Shown: positions 1 to 5,206 of the stretch, in pieces | Layout: every line of letters begins with the position of its first letter | Numbering within the stretch: the first letter of the stretch is position 1 | Source: Pseudobdellovibrio sp. | GTDB lineage: Bacteria; Bdellovibrionota; Bdellovibrionia; Bdellovibrionales; Bdellovibrionaceae | NCBI GenBank assembly: GCA_025449725.1 | Contig: JANWIU010000027.1 | Span: forward strand, 1 to 5,206 | Reading direction: 5' to 3' | Length of the DNA: 5,206 nt | Translations under genes and position numbers: made by a program | Notes under the pieces: generated by a model | What the model saw: only the letters and a program-made list of their open reading frames with translations | Database searches by the model: none | What the model was told of the DNA's origin: nothing

Positions 1-732
1 ATAAGCTTGAAGCTGTCCATTTTTTTTAAACTCTGAAAATACTTTCATTACGCTTTGCAGGTGATCCAGCGCAAACACAAATACTTTTAGCTCAGGAGGT
101 TTAGGTGCAAGTCTAATAGTGGCTTTCGTAATAAAACCTAAAATGCCTTCGCTGCCGATAAAAAGGTGGCGCAAATCAAGCCCAGTGGCATTTTTGACAA
201 GGCCGTTGTTGAGGTGAAGAACTTCACCGGCCCCGGTTACAACCTCAAGGCCGATAACCCAGTCGCGGGTTAGCCCGTAACGTACAACTTTAATGCCGCC
301 TGCATTCGTCGCAATATTACCGCCCATTTGTGAAGAGCCTCTCGCTGCAAAATCCACTGGATAATACAGCTCTTTACTTTTTGCGAATTCCTGCAGAGCT
401 TCCGTTATTACTCCGGGTTCAATATCGACTGATGATTCAATTTCGTTAAAAGACAAGATGCGGTTCATCTTCTCGAAAGAAACAACGACTTCGCCGTTTA
501 AAGCACATGCCGCTCCGCTAAGACCTGTACGGCCTCCGGAAGGAACAAGTGAAATTTTATGTGTGCGAGCCCACTTAACAATTTTAACAACGTCTTCAGT
601 CGATTGCGGAAACACTACTGCTGAAGCCTTAATGTCGAAGTATGTTGTCCAATCTTTGCCGTAATACTTTAGCGAATCTTCATCGGTTTTGATTTGCTCG
701 GGTTGTAATTTAAGTTCGGCAAGTGAGTTCAT
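1..732 (-). CDS. FAD-binding oxidoreductase, GlcD / D-2-hydroxyglutarate dehydrogenase-like, N-terminal part
   Basis: The gene is open at the left edge: 244 codons are visible, starting at ATG 732-730. The start is firm because an in-frame TAA lies two codons upstream (736-738); a weak GAAAG ribosome site lies at 739-743. The visible part is an FAD_binding_4 (PCMH-type) domain: the flavin-pyrophosphate loop PSGGRTGLSGAA (residues 64-75), YPVDFAARGSSQMGGN (124-139) with the NIATNAGG loop (139-146), RYG (151-153), and KNATGLDLRHLFIGSEG (180-196) followed by TIRLAPKP. These segments match D-2-hydroxyglutarate and D-lactate dehydrogenases. Such enzymes oxidise D-2-hydroxyacids to 2-oxoacids using FAD and pass the electrons to a carrier or the respiratory chain. 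The C-terminal substrate domain is outside the window, so the substrate cannot be named. It is the last visible gene of the bolA operon, 19 bases after the DUF2892 gene. The family call is secure; the exact activity is not. Confidence 0.92.
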   Translation of the reverse strand, partial: MNSLAELKLQPEQIKTDEDSLKYYGKDWTTYFDIKASAVVFPQSTEDVVKIVKWARTHKISLVPSGGRTGLSGAACALNGEVVVSFEKMNRILSFNEIESSVDIEPGVITEALQEFAKSKELYYPVDFAARGSSQMGGNIATNAGGIKVVRYGLTRDWVIGLEVVTGAGEVLHLNNGLVKNATGLDLRHLFIGSEGILGFITKATIRLAPKPPELKVFVFALDHLQSVMKVFSEFKKNGQLQAY

Positions 733-751
733 TCGTTACTTTCAAGTTAAT

Positions 752-934
752 TTAACGTTGCGTTCTTATTTTGAAAAATGCGTAGGTAGGACAAAGGCCC
801 CATGCTGCGGTAACCAAAAAATAAAAACCAAAAATCCAAAGCCAAATAGGGCCGCCTGCGAATGCATAGGCCATTTGGAGAATGGCCAGTAAAAAACGAA
901 GGGCTCTGTCCCAGATGGCAACGTTACAGATCAT
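752..934 (-). CDS. Small DUF2892 (YgaP-type) inner-membrane protein
   Basis: This 60-residue protein has the layout of DUF2892 (the YgaP transmembrane domain): an N-terminal CNV (residues 3-5), DR at 9-10, a first membrane helix at about 11-27, a second at about 30-47, then GLCPTYAFFKI (46-56) with a Cys-Pro pair. Family members are two-helix inner-membrane proteins, sometimes fused to or next to rhodanese (sulfurtransferase) domains; their biochemical role is not established. The start ATG follows the glutaredoxin stop by two bases, and an AAAGG site (941-945) inside the end of the glutaredoxin gene lies six bases upstream, so translational coupling is likely. The two cysteines (3 and 48) and the position after a CGFS glutaredoxin fit a sulfur or redox theme, but that is inference. 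The family call rests on the motif pattern rather than an alignment. Confidence 0.85.
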   Translation of the reverse strand: MICNVAIWDRALRFLLAILQMAYAFAGGPIWLWIFGFYFLVTAAWGLCPTYAFFKIRTQR

Positions 935-936
935 GA

Positions 937-1245
937 CTAGCCTTTGATGATCGTTTGAAGTTCGCCGGCTTGATACATTTCCATCATAATATCGCTGCCG
1001 CCGATTAATTTTTTATTAACGTAAAGTTGAGGGATTGTCGGCCAATTGCCGAAATCCTTAATGCCTTGTCTGATTTCCTCATCTTCAAGAACATTGATAT
1101 CTTTAAAGTCAACCCCGATGTCCTGAAGGATAGCTGTCGCTCTTGCTGAGAAACCGCACATTGGAAATTGCTGAGTGCCCTTCATAAAAAGAACAATCTT
1201 ATTTTCTTCTAAAAGTTTTTCGATTCTGTTTTTAATATCTGACAT
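937..1245 (-). CDS. grxD: Monothiol CGFS glutaredoxin (Grx4 / GrxD type)
   Basis: This 102-residue, single-domain thioredoxin-fold protein has the usual length for bacterial class II glutaredoxins. The diagnostic active site is CGFS at residues 30-33 (FPMCGFSARA), with the glutathione-binding lysine in MKGT (21-24), the WPTIPQLYV segment (68-76, cis-proline loop) and GGSD at 82-85. Proteins with this set bind a glutathione-coordinated [2Fe-2S] cluster as a dimer or together with BolA proteins, and pass clusters or iron status to other proteins in the cytoplasm; classical disulfide reductase activity is weak or absent. The gene lies 8 bases after the bolA-like gene and has a strong AGGAG site five bases before its ATG. 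The neighbouring BolA gene is the expected partner. The call is secure; the symbol is by similarity to E. coli grxD. Confidence 0.95.
   Translation of the reverse strand: MSDIKNRIEKLLEENKIVLFMKGTQQFPMCGFSARATAILQDIGVDFKDINVLEDEEIRQGIKDFGNWPTIPQLYVNKKLIGGSDIMMEMYQAGELQTIIKG
941..945 (-). promoter_or_regulatory. Ribosome binding site of the DUF2892 gene inside the glutaredoxin gene
   Basis: AAAGG on the minus strand lies six bases before the ATG at 934 and within the last codons of the glutaredoxin gene. It supports a coupled start for the small membrane protein and makes it less likely to be a chance reading frame. Confidence 0.55.
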
Positions 1246-1250
1246 AGTGG

Positions 1251-1255
1251 CTCCT
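1251..1255 (-). promoter_or_regulatory. Shine-Dalgarno site of the glutaredoxin gene, overlapping the bolA stop codon
   Basis: On the minus strand the sequence TAGGAG holds both the TAG stop of the bolA-like gene (1256-1254) and the AGGAG ribosome site (1255-1251), five bases before the glutaredoxin ATG. This arrangement favours translational coupling of the two partner proteins. Confidence 0.8.
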
Positions 1256-1496
1256 AATTTTTAACGGTGGTTTTTATTGAAAGTGCATGAACTTCCCCGG
1301 TCTTCAATTCCGGAGCAAATGCCTTCATTACATGCTGGTGTTGCTCTATTCGAGATAGCCCAGCAAATTGTTTGCTTCGCACAGCCACTTCCCAGTGATC
1401 TGATGTTCCGGTCAGATCGAACACCTGAATATCGGCATTCTGATCGGCATCCGGGTAAGCCTCTATAAGGCGTTGTTTCATTTCTTCGATTTTCAT
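1254..1496 (-). CDS. BolA family protein (IbaG / BolA2-like)
   Basis: Read from ATG 1496 this is an 80-residue BolA-fold protein, the normal size for the family. Family landmarks are FDLTGTSDHWEVAVRSKQFAG (26-46; a His-containing loop followed by the beta-strand and the F-x-G turn), LSRIEQHQHVM (47-57), and GEVHALSIKT (67-76) with the family-invariant His70 that serves as a cluster ligand in BolA-glutaredoxin complexes. The protein probably forms a [2Fe-2S] heterodimer with the downstream CGFS glutaredoxin and acts in cluster delivery. An upstream in-frame ATG at 1544 would add 16 residues, giving 96, but that leader has no family counterpart and would leave only five bases to the divergent gene at 1550. 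Neither start has a clear ribosome site. I prefer 1496 on length and spacing. I see no convincing promoter for the operon; it may lie inside the divergent gene. Confidence 0.9.
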   Translation of the reverse strand: MKIEEMKQRLIEAYPDADQNADIQVFDLTGTSDHWEVAVRSKQFAGLSRIEQHQHVMKAFAPELKTGEVHALSIKTTVKN

Positions 1497-1549
1497 AATA
1501 ATGTAGTAGCAAAAATTGCCTTTTTGAGCAACTCTTTGGGACATCTTTT

Positions 1550-3289
1550 ATGTGGTTTTTAGCCTATTTTTTCCTGCATTTTTCCGTTTATACGCTTATT
1601 CGCGGCGTGTTCTACATTTGGAATAAATCAGCTCTTTCAAACCTGCAGACAATGGACGTTTTATGGGCTTTTTTCAATGGCTGGCGGTTTGACCTTTCTG
1701 TGTTTTCAGTTCTGATCGGGTTGTGTTTTTTAGGCCTTGCTTGGTTCGGACATATTAAGATTTTGAAAAATTCGTGGCTTGGGCTTTTCATCATTTTAAA
1801 CACGGCTTTTATATTTTTAAACTTTGCAGACGTTGAGCTCTATAATTTCACCGCTAAACGATTTACTTCTTCTTCATTCTATTTGTTGGCAGACGCTAAG
1901 ACTTCAAACCTGATATCTCCTTACATTCCATTGGCTACAGTTTGCTTTTTAACAGTGATTTTTTATGTGTTTGCAGCGGTGACATTAGCGAAAAGATACA
2001 GCGAGAAATTTAATCTTTATAAGCGCAGTGTGTTCAGTTTTGTAATCTTGATCACGTCTGTGGTGGCTTCTAGAGGCGGATTTCAACACAAACCTTTAAC
2101 ATTTGTTGATGCTAAGCTGTTTAACAGTAGTTACGGCAATAATTTGGTTCTTAATTCGACCTTCACTCTCTTCAAAAGTGCTACACACAGGTCGCTGGAT
2201 AAGACCGTTTTCTTTGAGCCGGAAGTCATGATTTCGCATTTGAATCCTAGAACAGAAAAATCAGTAAATCCCGCTTCATTGGAGAAGCTGAATATCATCA
2301 TTCTGGTCCTGGAAGGTTTTTCAGAGGAATACACTCAACTGAAAAATCCGGAGCCAACGCCGTTTTTAAACCGCTTAAGAGCAGAAAGTGCGGATTTTAG
2401 AAACGCTTACGCTAATGGTAGACGCTCAATCGAAGGTATTGCAGCCATTCTTTCCGGTATTCCTGCTTTAATGGAAGAGCCTTTTATAAATTCTGAGTTC
2501 TCGGCAAATCAGATTATTGGACTGGGCACTTTGTTAAATGCCAGAGGATATCACACTAGCTTTTTTCATGGTGCTAACAGCGGTAGTATGCATTTTGATT
2601 CCTTTACTAAGAGCGTTGGCATAAATAACTTTTTCAGCAAAGCAGATTACCCGAACAGCGCCGACGATGACGGTACGTGGGGAATTTATGATGAGCCATT
2701 TTTGAAATGGACCTGCGAACGTCTGACGGGGTTTCCTCAACCGTTTTTTACGACGGTTTTTACACTGTCATCACATCAGCCTTATAAGCTTCCTGAATTA
2801 TTCCAATCAAAATTTAAGGACGATCGGCTGGATATTCTAAAATCCATTCAATATACCGACTATTCGCTTGAGAAATTTTTTGAATGTGTTCGATCAAAAG
2901 AATGGTTTCAAAACACCTTGTTTGTATTGACGGCTGATCACACAGGGCCGGAGCTGGACAAAAACGCGGACTTTGTTTCCCGTTATAGAGTACCTTTCAT
3001 TTTGTACGGCAAAGATATGCCTTGGCTTAAAAAGCTGAACACGGCCCAACCCGCTCAGCAAATCGATATTTTGCCTACGATTTTGGATGTGCTTAATATC
3101 GAACAAAAGAACGTTAATTATCTTTCACGAAGCGTGCTTCGTGACGGTCCTAAAGTTGTCGCGCTTTACTCTGACGGGCATTATGGGCTGGTAGGCGATG
3201 TAAAGAACGAGGAGCAGCAGTTGAAAGCAGTTCAGCAGTACTTCAGCGAGGGACTTTACGATAATCGTCTTTACTATCCGGTCAAATAG
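1550..3289 (+). CDS. LTA synthase family membrane protein (sulfatase / alkaline phosphatase fold)
   Basis: This 579-residue protein has five predicted membrane helices (about 2-22, 47-66, 72-93, 126-147, 161-175), then a periplasmic linker starting SRGGFQHKPL (174-183), then a sulfatase-like domain (about 247-515). Visible catalytic features are IILVLEG (250-256, metal-binding Glu255), TPFLNRL (270-276), RRSIEGIAAILSGIP (291-305) with Ser293 in the nucleophile position, FFHG (338-341), TTVFTLSSHQPY (401-412, His409) and LTADHTGP (460-467) with the metal ligands Asp463 and His464. This is the architecture of LtaS and related phosphoglycerol or phosphoethanolamine transferases, which move a phospholipid head group onto an envelope acceptor outside the membrane. 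Gram-positive LtaS uses threonine as nucleophile; the RRSIEG serine form is the one I associate with proteobacterial members, which rarely have known substrates. The ATG at 1550 is the first start after an in-frame TAA (1499-1501). The ribosome site is weak (GGGA, 1538-1541). Confidence 0.9.
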   Translation: MWFLAYFFLHFSVYTLIRGVFYIWNKSALSNLQTMDVLWAFFNGWRFDLSVFSVLIGLCFLGLAWFGHIKILKNSWLGLFIILNTAFIFLNFADVELYNFTAKRFTSSSFYLLADAKTSNLISPYIPLATVCFLTVIFYVFAAVTLAKRYSEKFNLYKRSVFSFVILITSVVASRGGFQHKPLTFVDAKLFNSSYGNNLVLNSTFTLFKSATHRSLDKTVFFEPEVMISHLNPRTEKSVNPASLEKLNIIILVLEGFSEEYTQLKNPEPTPFLNRLRAESADFRNAYANGRRSIEGIAAILSGIPALMEEPFINSEFSANQIIGLGTLLNARGYHTSFFHGANSGSMHFDSFTKSVGINNFFSKADYPNSADDDGTWGIYDEPFLKWTCERLTGFPQPFFTTVFTLSSHQPYKLPELFQSKFKDDRLDILKSIQYTDYSLEKFFECVRSKEWFQNTLFVLTADHTGPELDKNADFVSRYRVPFILYGKDMPWLKKLNTAQPAQQIDILPTILDVLNIEQKNVNYLSRSVLRDGPKVVALYSDGHYGLVGDVKNEEQQLKAVQQYFSEGLYDNRLYYPVK

Positions 3290-3303
3290 GAATAAAAAAA
3301 GCC

Positions 3304-3603
3304 ATGGCTGAAGAATACTTTGTGCCGGCCTCAGATGCACACCGTAAAAAAGAAAAACAAAAAGCCCGTGAACTTCGCGATAGTGTGTGGTGGCGACAAG
3401 TGCTTGGCAAAGGTCTTTGTTACCATTGCGAACAAAAATTCAGCCCGTCCGAACTGACGATGGATCATCTTATCCCAATTGTCAGAGGCGGAAAATCTGA
3501 CAAGAAAAATTGTGTTCCCAGCTGTAAAGAATGTAATTCTAAAAAAGGTCACAAAACCCGCGCCGACCTTGCTATAGAAGAATTAAAAAAAGAAAAAAAT
3601 TAA
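3304..3603 (+). CDS. Small stand-alone HNH endonuclease-like protein
   Basis: This 99-residue protein has a basic, Lys/Arg-rich N-terminus (about 13-25), then an HNH domain: C39-x-x-C42, MDHLIPIVRGG (53-63) with the Asp54-His55 catalytic pair, Asn69, and C74-x-x-C77-N78. The four cysteines should hold a structural zinc. The last HNH position is Asn78, so this is the common HNN variant with all key residues present. It begins 14 bases after the LTA synthase-like gene and is probably co-transcribed with it; an AGGA sits 12 bases upstream of the ATG, longer than ideal spacing. There is no methyltransferase, toxin or phage gene nearby, so it is not an evident restriction or packaging nuclease. 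The biological role is unknown. The fold call is secure. The tail is a Lys/Glu-rich helix. Confidence 0.92.
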   Translation: MAEEYFVPASDAHRKKEKQKARELRDSVWWRQVLGKGLCYHCEQKFSPSELTMDHLIPIVRGGKSDKKNCVPSCKECNSKKGHKTRADLAIEELKKEKN

Positions 3604-3624
3604 ATATTTGGGAGCGCTTCAGTA

Positions 3625-4518
3625 CTATTGAGGCAATGACCTATTTATTTTTTGCAGCAGCAGCGATGAGCCCGCCAGCATAATGGCGCCGGTTATCTGA
3701 AGTGCATCCATTGTTTTACCCAGAAAGATCCAATTGATAGTCACAGCACTAAGTGGAAAAAACAATTCTGCTACAGCCGCCATGTGCGCGGGTAAAGTTT
3801 TTAAACCCTTATAGTAAAAGTACATTCCAATCAGTCCTGAGATGATAACCATCACCAAAATTTTTATATAAACTTCAAGATCAATAGATGTTGAAGGAAG
3901 CGAGCCTCGAGCTGAACAATAGCCAGCCAGCAAAACAAAGCCGAAGATAAATCGGCCTGCCATGATTTCTGATTCTGTAAAGCCGCGCGTACTTAATTTT
4001 TTGCCAAAAACGGTAGAGGCACCCCAGCCGATAACGGCCACCAACGTGAGGGCATAGCCGAGGGAGACTCCGGCCTGTAGATTGCCGGTAAATAACGGCG
4101 CAATGTCATTGTACGAAAGCAAGAAGGCGCCAAGGAACGCCGGCAGTGCGCAGATGTAAAAACTTTTGTGAATTCGTTCTTTTAGCATGAGTGAAGACAG
4201 CAGAATGGCGACGAAGGGTTGCAGCTTTTGTAACAAAATAACCAACGAAGGATTAATAAGTGAAAAGGCTTTTGTGAATGCAAGTGTAGCGGCTGCGGAG
4301 CCCACCATACCGATAACAAAAAAACTCAGAAAGGCAGAAGTATCAATTTTTTTAAAATCAAATTTATTAATAAATAGAAGTGGTAGAAAGTAAGCAAACA
4401 AAAATAAATGTTCTACAAAAACCATTGTATCGGCAGTTACAACGGCTAAAAGCGGGTAGCGGATTAAAGTGTCGAGAGACCACATTAAAGTGCCAAGAAC
4501 AATAAAAAGAAATCCCAT
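3625..4518 (-). CDS. EamA / DMT superfamily permease
   Basis: This 297-residue, strongly hydrophobic protein has about ten membrane helices in two tandem EamA halves (about 1-135 and 152-287). Each half ends with the family signature: KLQPFVAILLSSLMLKERI (98-116) in the first, and ELFFPLSAVTINWIFLGKTM (251-270) followed by ITGAIMLAGSSLLL in the second. Length and layout match RhaT/YdcZ-like drug/metabolite exporters of the inner membrane. The substrate cannot be read from the sequence. The ATG at 4518 is the first start after an in-frame TAG (4543-4545) and is needed to keep the first helix; no clear ribosome site precedes it. The gene converges on the HNH gene with only 21 bases between the stops, and is divergent from the DUF1993 gene, so it is probably a single-gene transcript. 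Confidence 0.93.
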   Translation of the reverse strand: MGFLFIVLGTLMWSLDTLIRYPLLAVVTADTMVFVEHLFLFAYFLPLLFINKFDFKKIDTSAFLSFFVIGMVGSAAATLAFTKAFSLINPSLVILLQKLQPFVAILLSSLMLKERIHKSFYICALPAFLGAFLLSYNDIAPLFTGNLQAGVSLGYALTLVAVIGWGASTVFGKKLSTRGFTESEIMAGRFIFGFVLLAGYCSARGSLPSTSIDLEVYIKILVMVIISGLIGMYFYYKGLKTLPAHMAAVAELFFPLSAVTINWIFLGKTMDALQITGAIMLAGSSLLLQKINRSLPQ

Positions 4519-4546
4519 GTGATGCGTTCTAAAACACAGTAGCTAA

Positions 4547-4573
4547 ATTGTAAATCTGAATTTCGGAAATCAA
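4547..4573 (-). promoter_or_regulatory. Candidate promoter of the EamA permease gene
   Basis: On the minus strand TTGATT (4573-4568) and TACAAT (4552-4547) resemble -35 and -10 boxes. The -10 box matches the consensus at five of six positions, but the spacer is 15 bases, shorter than the usual 17. The position, about 29 bases before the ATG, is suitable. Support is sequence resemblance only. Confidence 0.3.
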
Positions 4574-4630
4574 TAAATGGTTTGAGTGCGGGCGCAGCAT
4601 GGAGCATTTAGCTTATTTACGTCACTTGTT

Positions 4631-4639
4631 TGATATATA
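4631..4639 (+). promoter_or_regulatory. Candidate extended -10 element of the DUF1993 gene
   Basis: TGATATATA has the TG-n extension followed by a TATAAT-like hexamer (four of six positions). It lies 37 bases before the GTG start and has no good -35 box at the usual distance. An ATG overlaps its end (4640), but that is unlikely to be the real start because the strong ribosome site lies downstream. Confidence 0.25.
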
Positions 4640-4663
4640 GTGTGTTTGCAAATTGAAAAATTC

Positions 4664-4670
4664 AAAGGAG
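4664..4670 (+). promoter_or_regulatory. Shine-Dalgarno site that sets the GTG start of the DUF1993 gene
   Basis: AAAGGAG is a near-perfect Shine-Dalgarno sequence, five bases before GTG 4676. It decides against the upstream in-frame ATG at 4640, which has no ribosome site and would add 12 residues unlike the start of the family. Confidence 0.85.
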
Positions 4671-4675
4671 CAAAA

Positions 4676-5107
4676 GTGAATAAGCATGTCGTTTTACAGT
4701 TTATCAAAATGTTAAATAACCTGGATGGTCTGCTGGTGAAAGCAACTCAGCACGCTGACTTAAAAAAATACGATGTAAATAATTTGCTAAATGAAAGATT
4801 GATTGTGGATATGCTTCCGCTGTCAAAGCAAGTTCAGATCGCCTGCGATAACGCAAAATTGGCAACAGCCCGCCTTAGCTTCTCGGAAGCACCGAAGTTT
4901 GAAGACAATGAAAAAACAGTGGCTGAGCTTCGCGAACGCATTAAGAAAACCACTGACTGGCTGAAGACAAAAGTGGAAGCCGATTTTTCGAAATACAAAG
5001 AAGCAAAGTACGATCCCTCGTGGATGAAAGGTCAGTGGCTTGACGGGGAGTCTTATTATAACGAATTTGTTTTTGCGAATTTTTATTTTCACCTTACTAC
5101 TGCTTAA
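4676..5107 (+). CDS. DUF1993 family protein, C-terminally truncated (probably damaged gene)
   Basis: From GTG 4676 this encodes 143 residues of a DUF1993 protein, a cytoplasmic helical-bundle family related to DinB/YfiT proteins; its function is not known. Family landmarks are NNLLNERLIVDMLPLSKQVQIACDNAKLATARL (residues 35-67, with the conserved N-x-R-L-x-x-D-M-x-P-L-x-x-Q-V-Q-I-A pattern), FEDNEKTVAELRERIKKT (75-92), and FVFANFYFHLTTA at the very end. Normal members are about 165-175 residues and continue after NFYFHxTTA with a Tyr and a conserved AILRxxGV-x-IG tail. Here TAA (5105-5107) stands where the Tyr codon is expected, and the conserved tail follows in the same frame. The rest of the protein shows no decay, so loss is recent or the short form still folds. 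The strong ribosome site suggests the gene is still translated. An alternative annotation is a pseudogene spanning 4676-5179. Confidence 0.85.
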   Translation: MNKHVVLQFIKMLNNLDGLLVKATQHADLKKYDVNNLLNERLIVDMLPLSKQVQIACDNAKLATARLSFSEAPKFEDNEKTVAELRERIKKTTDWLKTKVEADFSKYKEAKYDPSWMKGQWLDGESYYNEFVFANFYFHLTTA

Positions 5108-5179
5108 GCGATCCTCAGAAAAACAGGAGTTTAAATAGGCAATGGTGAATACATCGGTGCCTTAAACTTCAGAAATTAA
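5108..5179 (+). pseudogene. Orphaned C-terminal tail of the DUF1993 gene, with a second in-frame stop
   Basis: In the same frame as the preceding gene, the codons after the first TAA read AILRKTGV, then TAA (5132-5134), then IGNGEYIGALNFRN, then TAA (5177-5179). This matches the usual DUF1993 ending, in which TTA-Tyr-AILRxxGV-Glu-IG is followed by a short D/E-Y-x-G tail. Each stop needs only one base change from the expected codon (TAT or TAC to TAA, and GAA to TAA). With the tail included, the full length would be 167 residues, the normal family size. The family comparison is from memory, not from an alignment. Confidence 0.75.
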
Positions 5180-5206
5180 ATGGAAAATTGTAATTAATTT
5201 CACAAT

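Noticed and set aside
458..892. Two plus-strand open frames (68 and 67 codons) opposite the FAD oxidase and DUF2892 genes
   Set aside because: They lie antisense to genes with clear family motifs, have no ribosome site or recognisable domain, and read as low-complexity chance translations.
1261..1512. An 83-codon minus-strand frame overlapping bolA in another phase
   Set aside because: It is a shifted reading of the bolA-like gene, whose own frame carries the family motifs. The ATG comes from the same short region and the product resembles nothing.
1509..1531. GCAA / TTGC / GCAA short repeats in the bolA-transferase spacer as an operator
   Set aside because: Only four-base arms in AT-rich sequence; no consistent spacing or longer symmetry.
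1612..3552. Several minus-strand frames of 63-73 codons opposite the membrane enzyme and the HNH gene
   Set aside because: They are antisense shadows of well-supported plus-strand genes, with no start signals and no domain-like patterns.
3304..3603. HNH gene as part of a restriction, homing or phage packaging module
   Set aside because: No methyltransferase, intron or intein boundaries, terminase or other phage genes are present, and the neighbours are ordinary chromosomal genes.
3616..3634. Possible terminator hairpin GCTTCA / TGAGGC between the converging HNH and permease genes
   Set aside because: The stem is only six pairs with one G-U wobble and a seven-base loop. The T-rich stretch does not follow directly, and the stem is worse on the other strand. 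Too weak to annotate.
4823..5092. An 89-codon minus-strand frame opposite the DUF1993 gene
   Set aside because: It is antisense to a sequence with strong DUF1993 motifs; its hydrophobic look comes from the complement of Lys/Glu-rich codons.
5172..5201. Perfect 8-base inverted repeat GAAATTAA / TTAATTTC near the right edge
   Set aside because: The stem is almost all A-T with a 14-base loop and no T-run after it inside the window. It overlaps the old stop codon of the DUF1993 gene; it could be a weak terminator but may arise by chance in AT-rich sequence.

Overview
The window reads as a piece of chromosome from a Gram-negative, probably deltaproteobacterial or Bdellovibrionota-like bacterium. 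This is inference from gene content: a CGFS glutaredoxin next to BolA, an LtaS-like membrane sulfatase-fold enzyme with a serine nucleophile, a small stand-alone HNH protein, an EamA permease and a DUF1993 protein. Base composition is moderate and AT-leaning. No marker gene fixes the taxon. I see no rRNA, tRNA, CRISPR array, insertion sequence or phage module.

Left block (1-1496, minus strand): four tightly packed genes read right to left. They are bolA-like, a monothiol CGFS glutaredoxin, a 60-residue DUF2892 (YgaP-type) membrane protein, and the first 244 residues of a GlcD/D-2-hydroxyglutarate dehydrogenase-type FAD oxidase that runs off the left edge. Gaps are 8, 2 and 19 bases, so this is very likely one operon. 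BolA and CGFS glutaredoxins are known partners in iron-sulfur cluster handling. The role of the other two genes there is inferred.

Middle block (1550-3603, plus strand): a 579-residue enzyme with five membrane segments and an alkaline phosphatase/sulfatase-fold domain (LTA synthase family), followed 14 bases later by a 99-residue HNH nuclease-like protein. The two are probably co-transcribed, but no functional link is obvious. The block is divergent from the bolA operon.

Right block: an EamA/DMT-type permease (4518-3625, minus) converges on the HNH gene. It is divergent, across a 157-base spacer, from a DUF1993 gene (plus) that starts at a GTG with a strong Shine-Dalgarno site. The DUF1993 gene is the oddest item. 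Its frame is broken by TAA at 5105, but the next 23 codons still encode the conserved family C-terminus, interrupted by a second TAA at 5132. This looks like a gene with two nonsense mutations in its tail.

I did not find a convincing undescribed multi-gene system. The region is mostly ordinary housekeeping and accessory chromosome.
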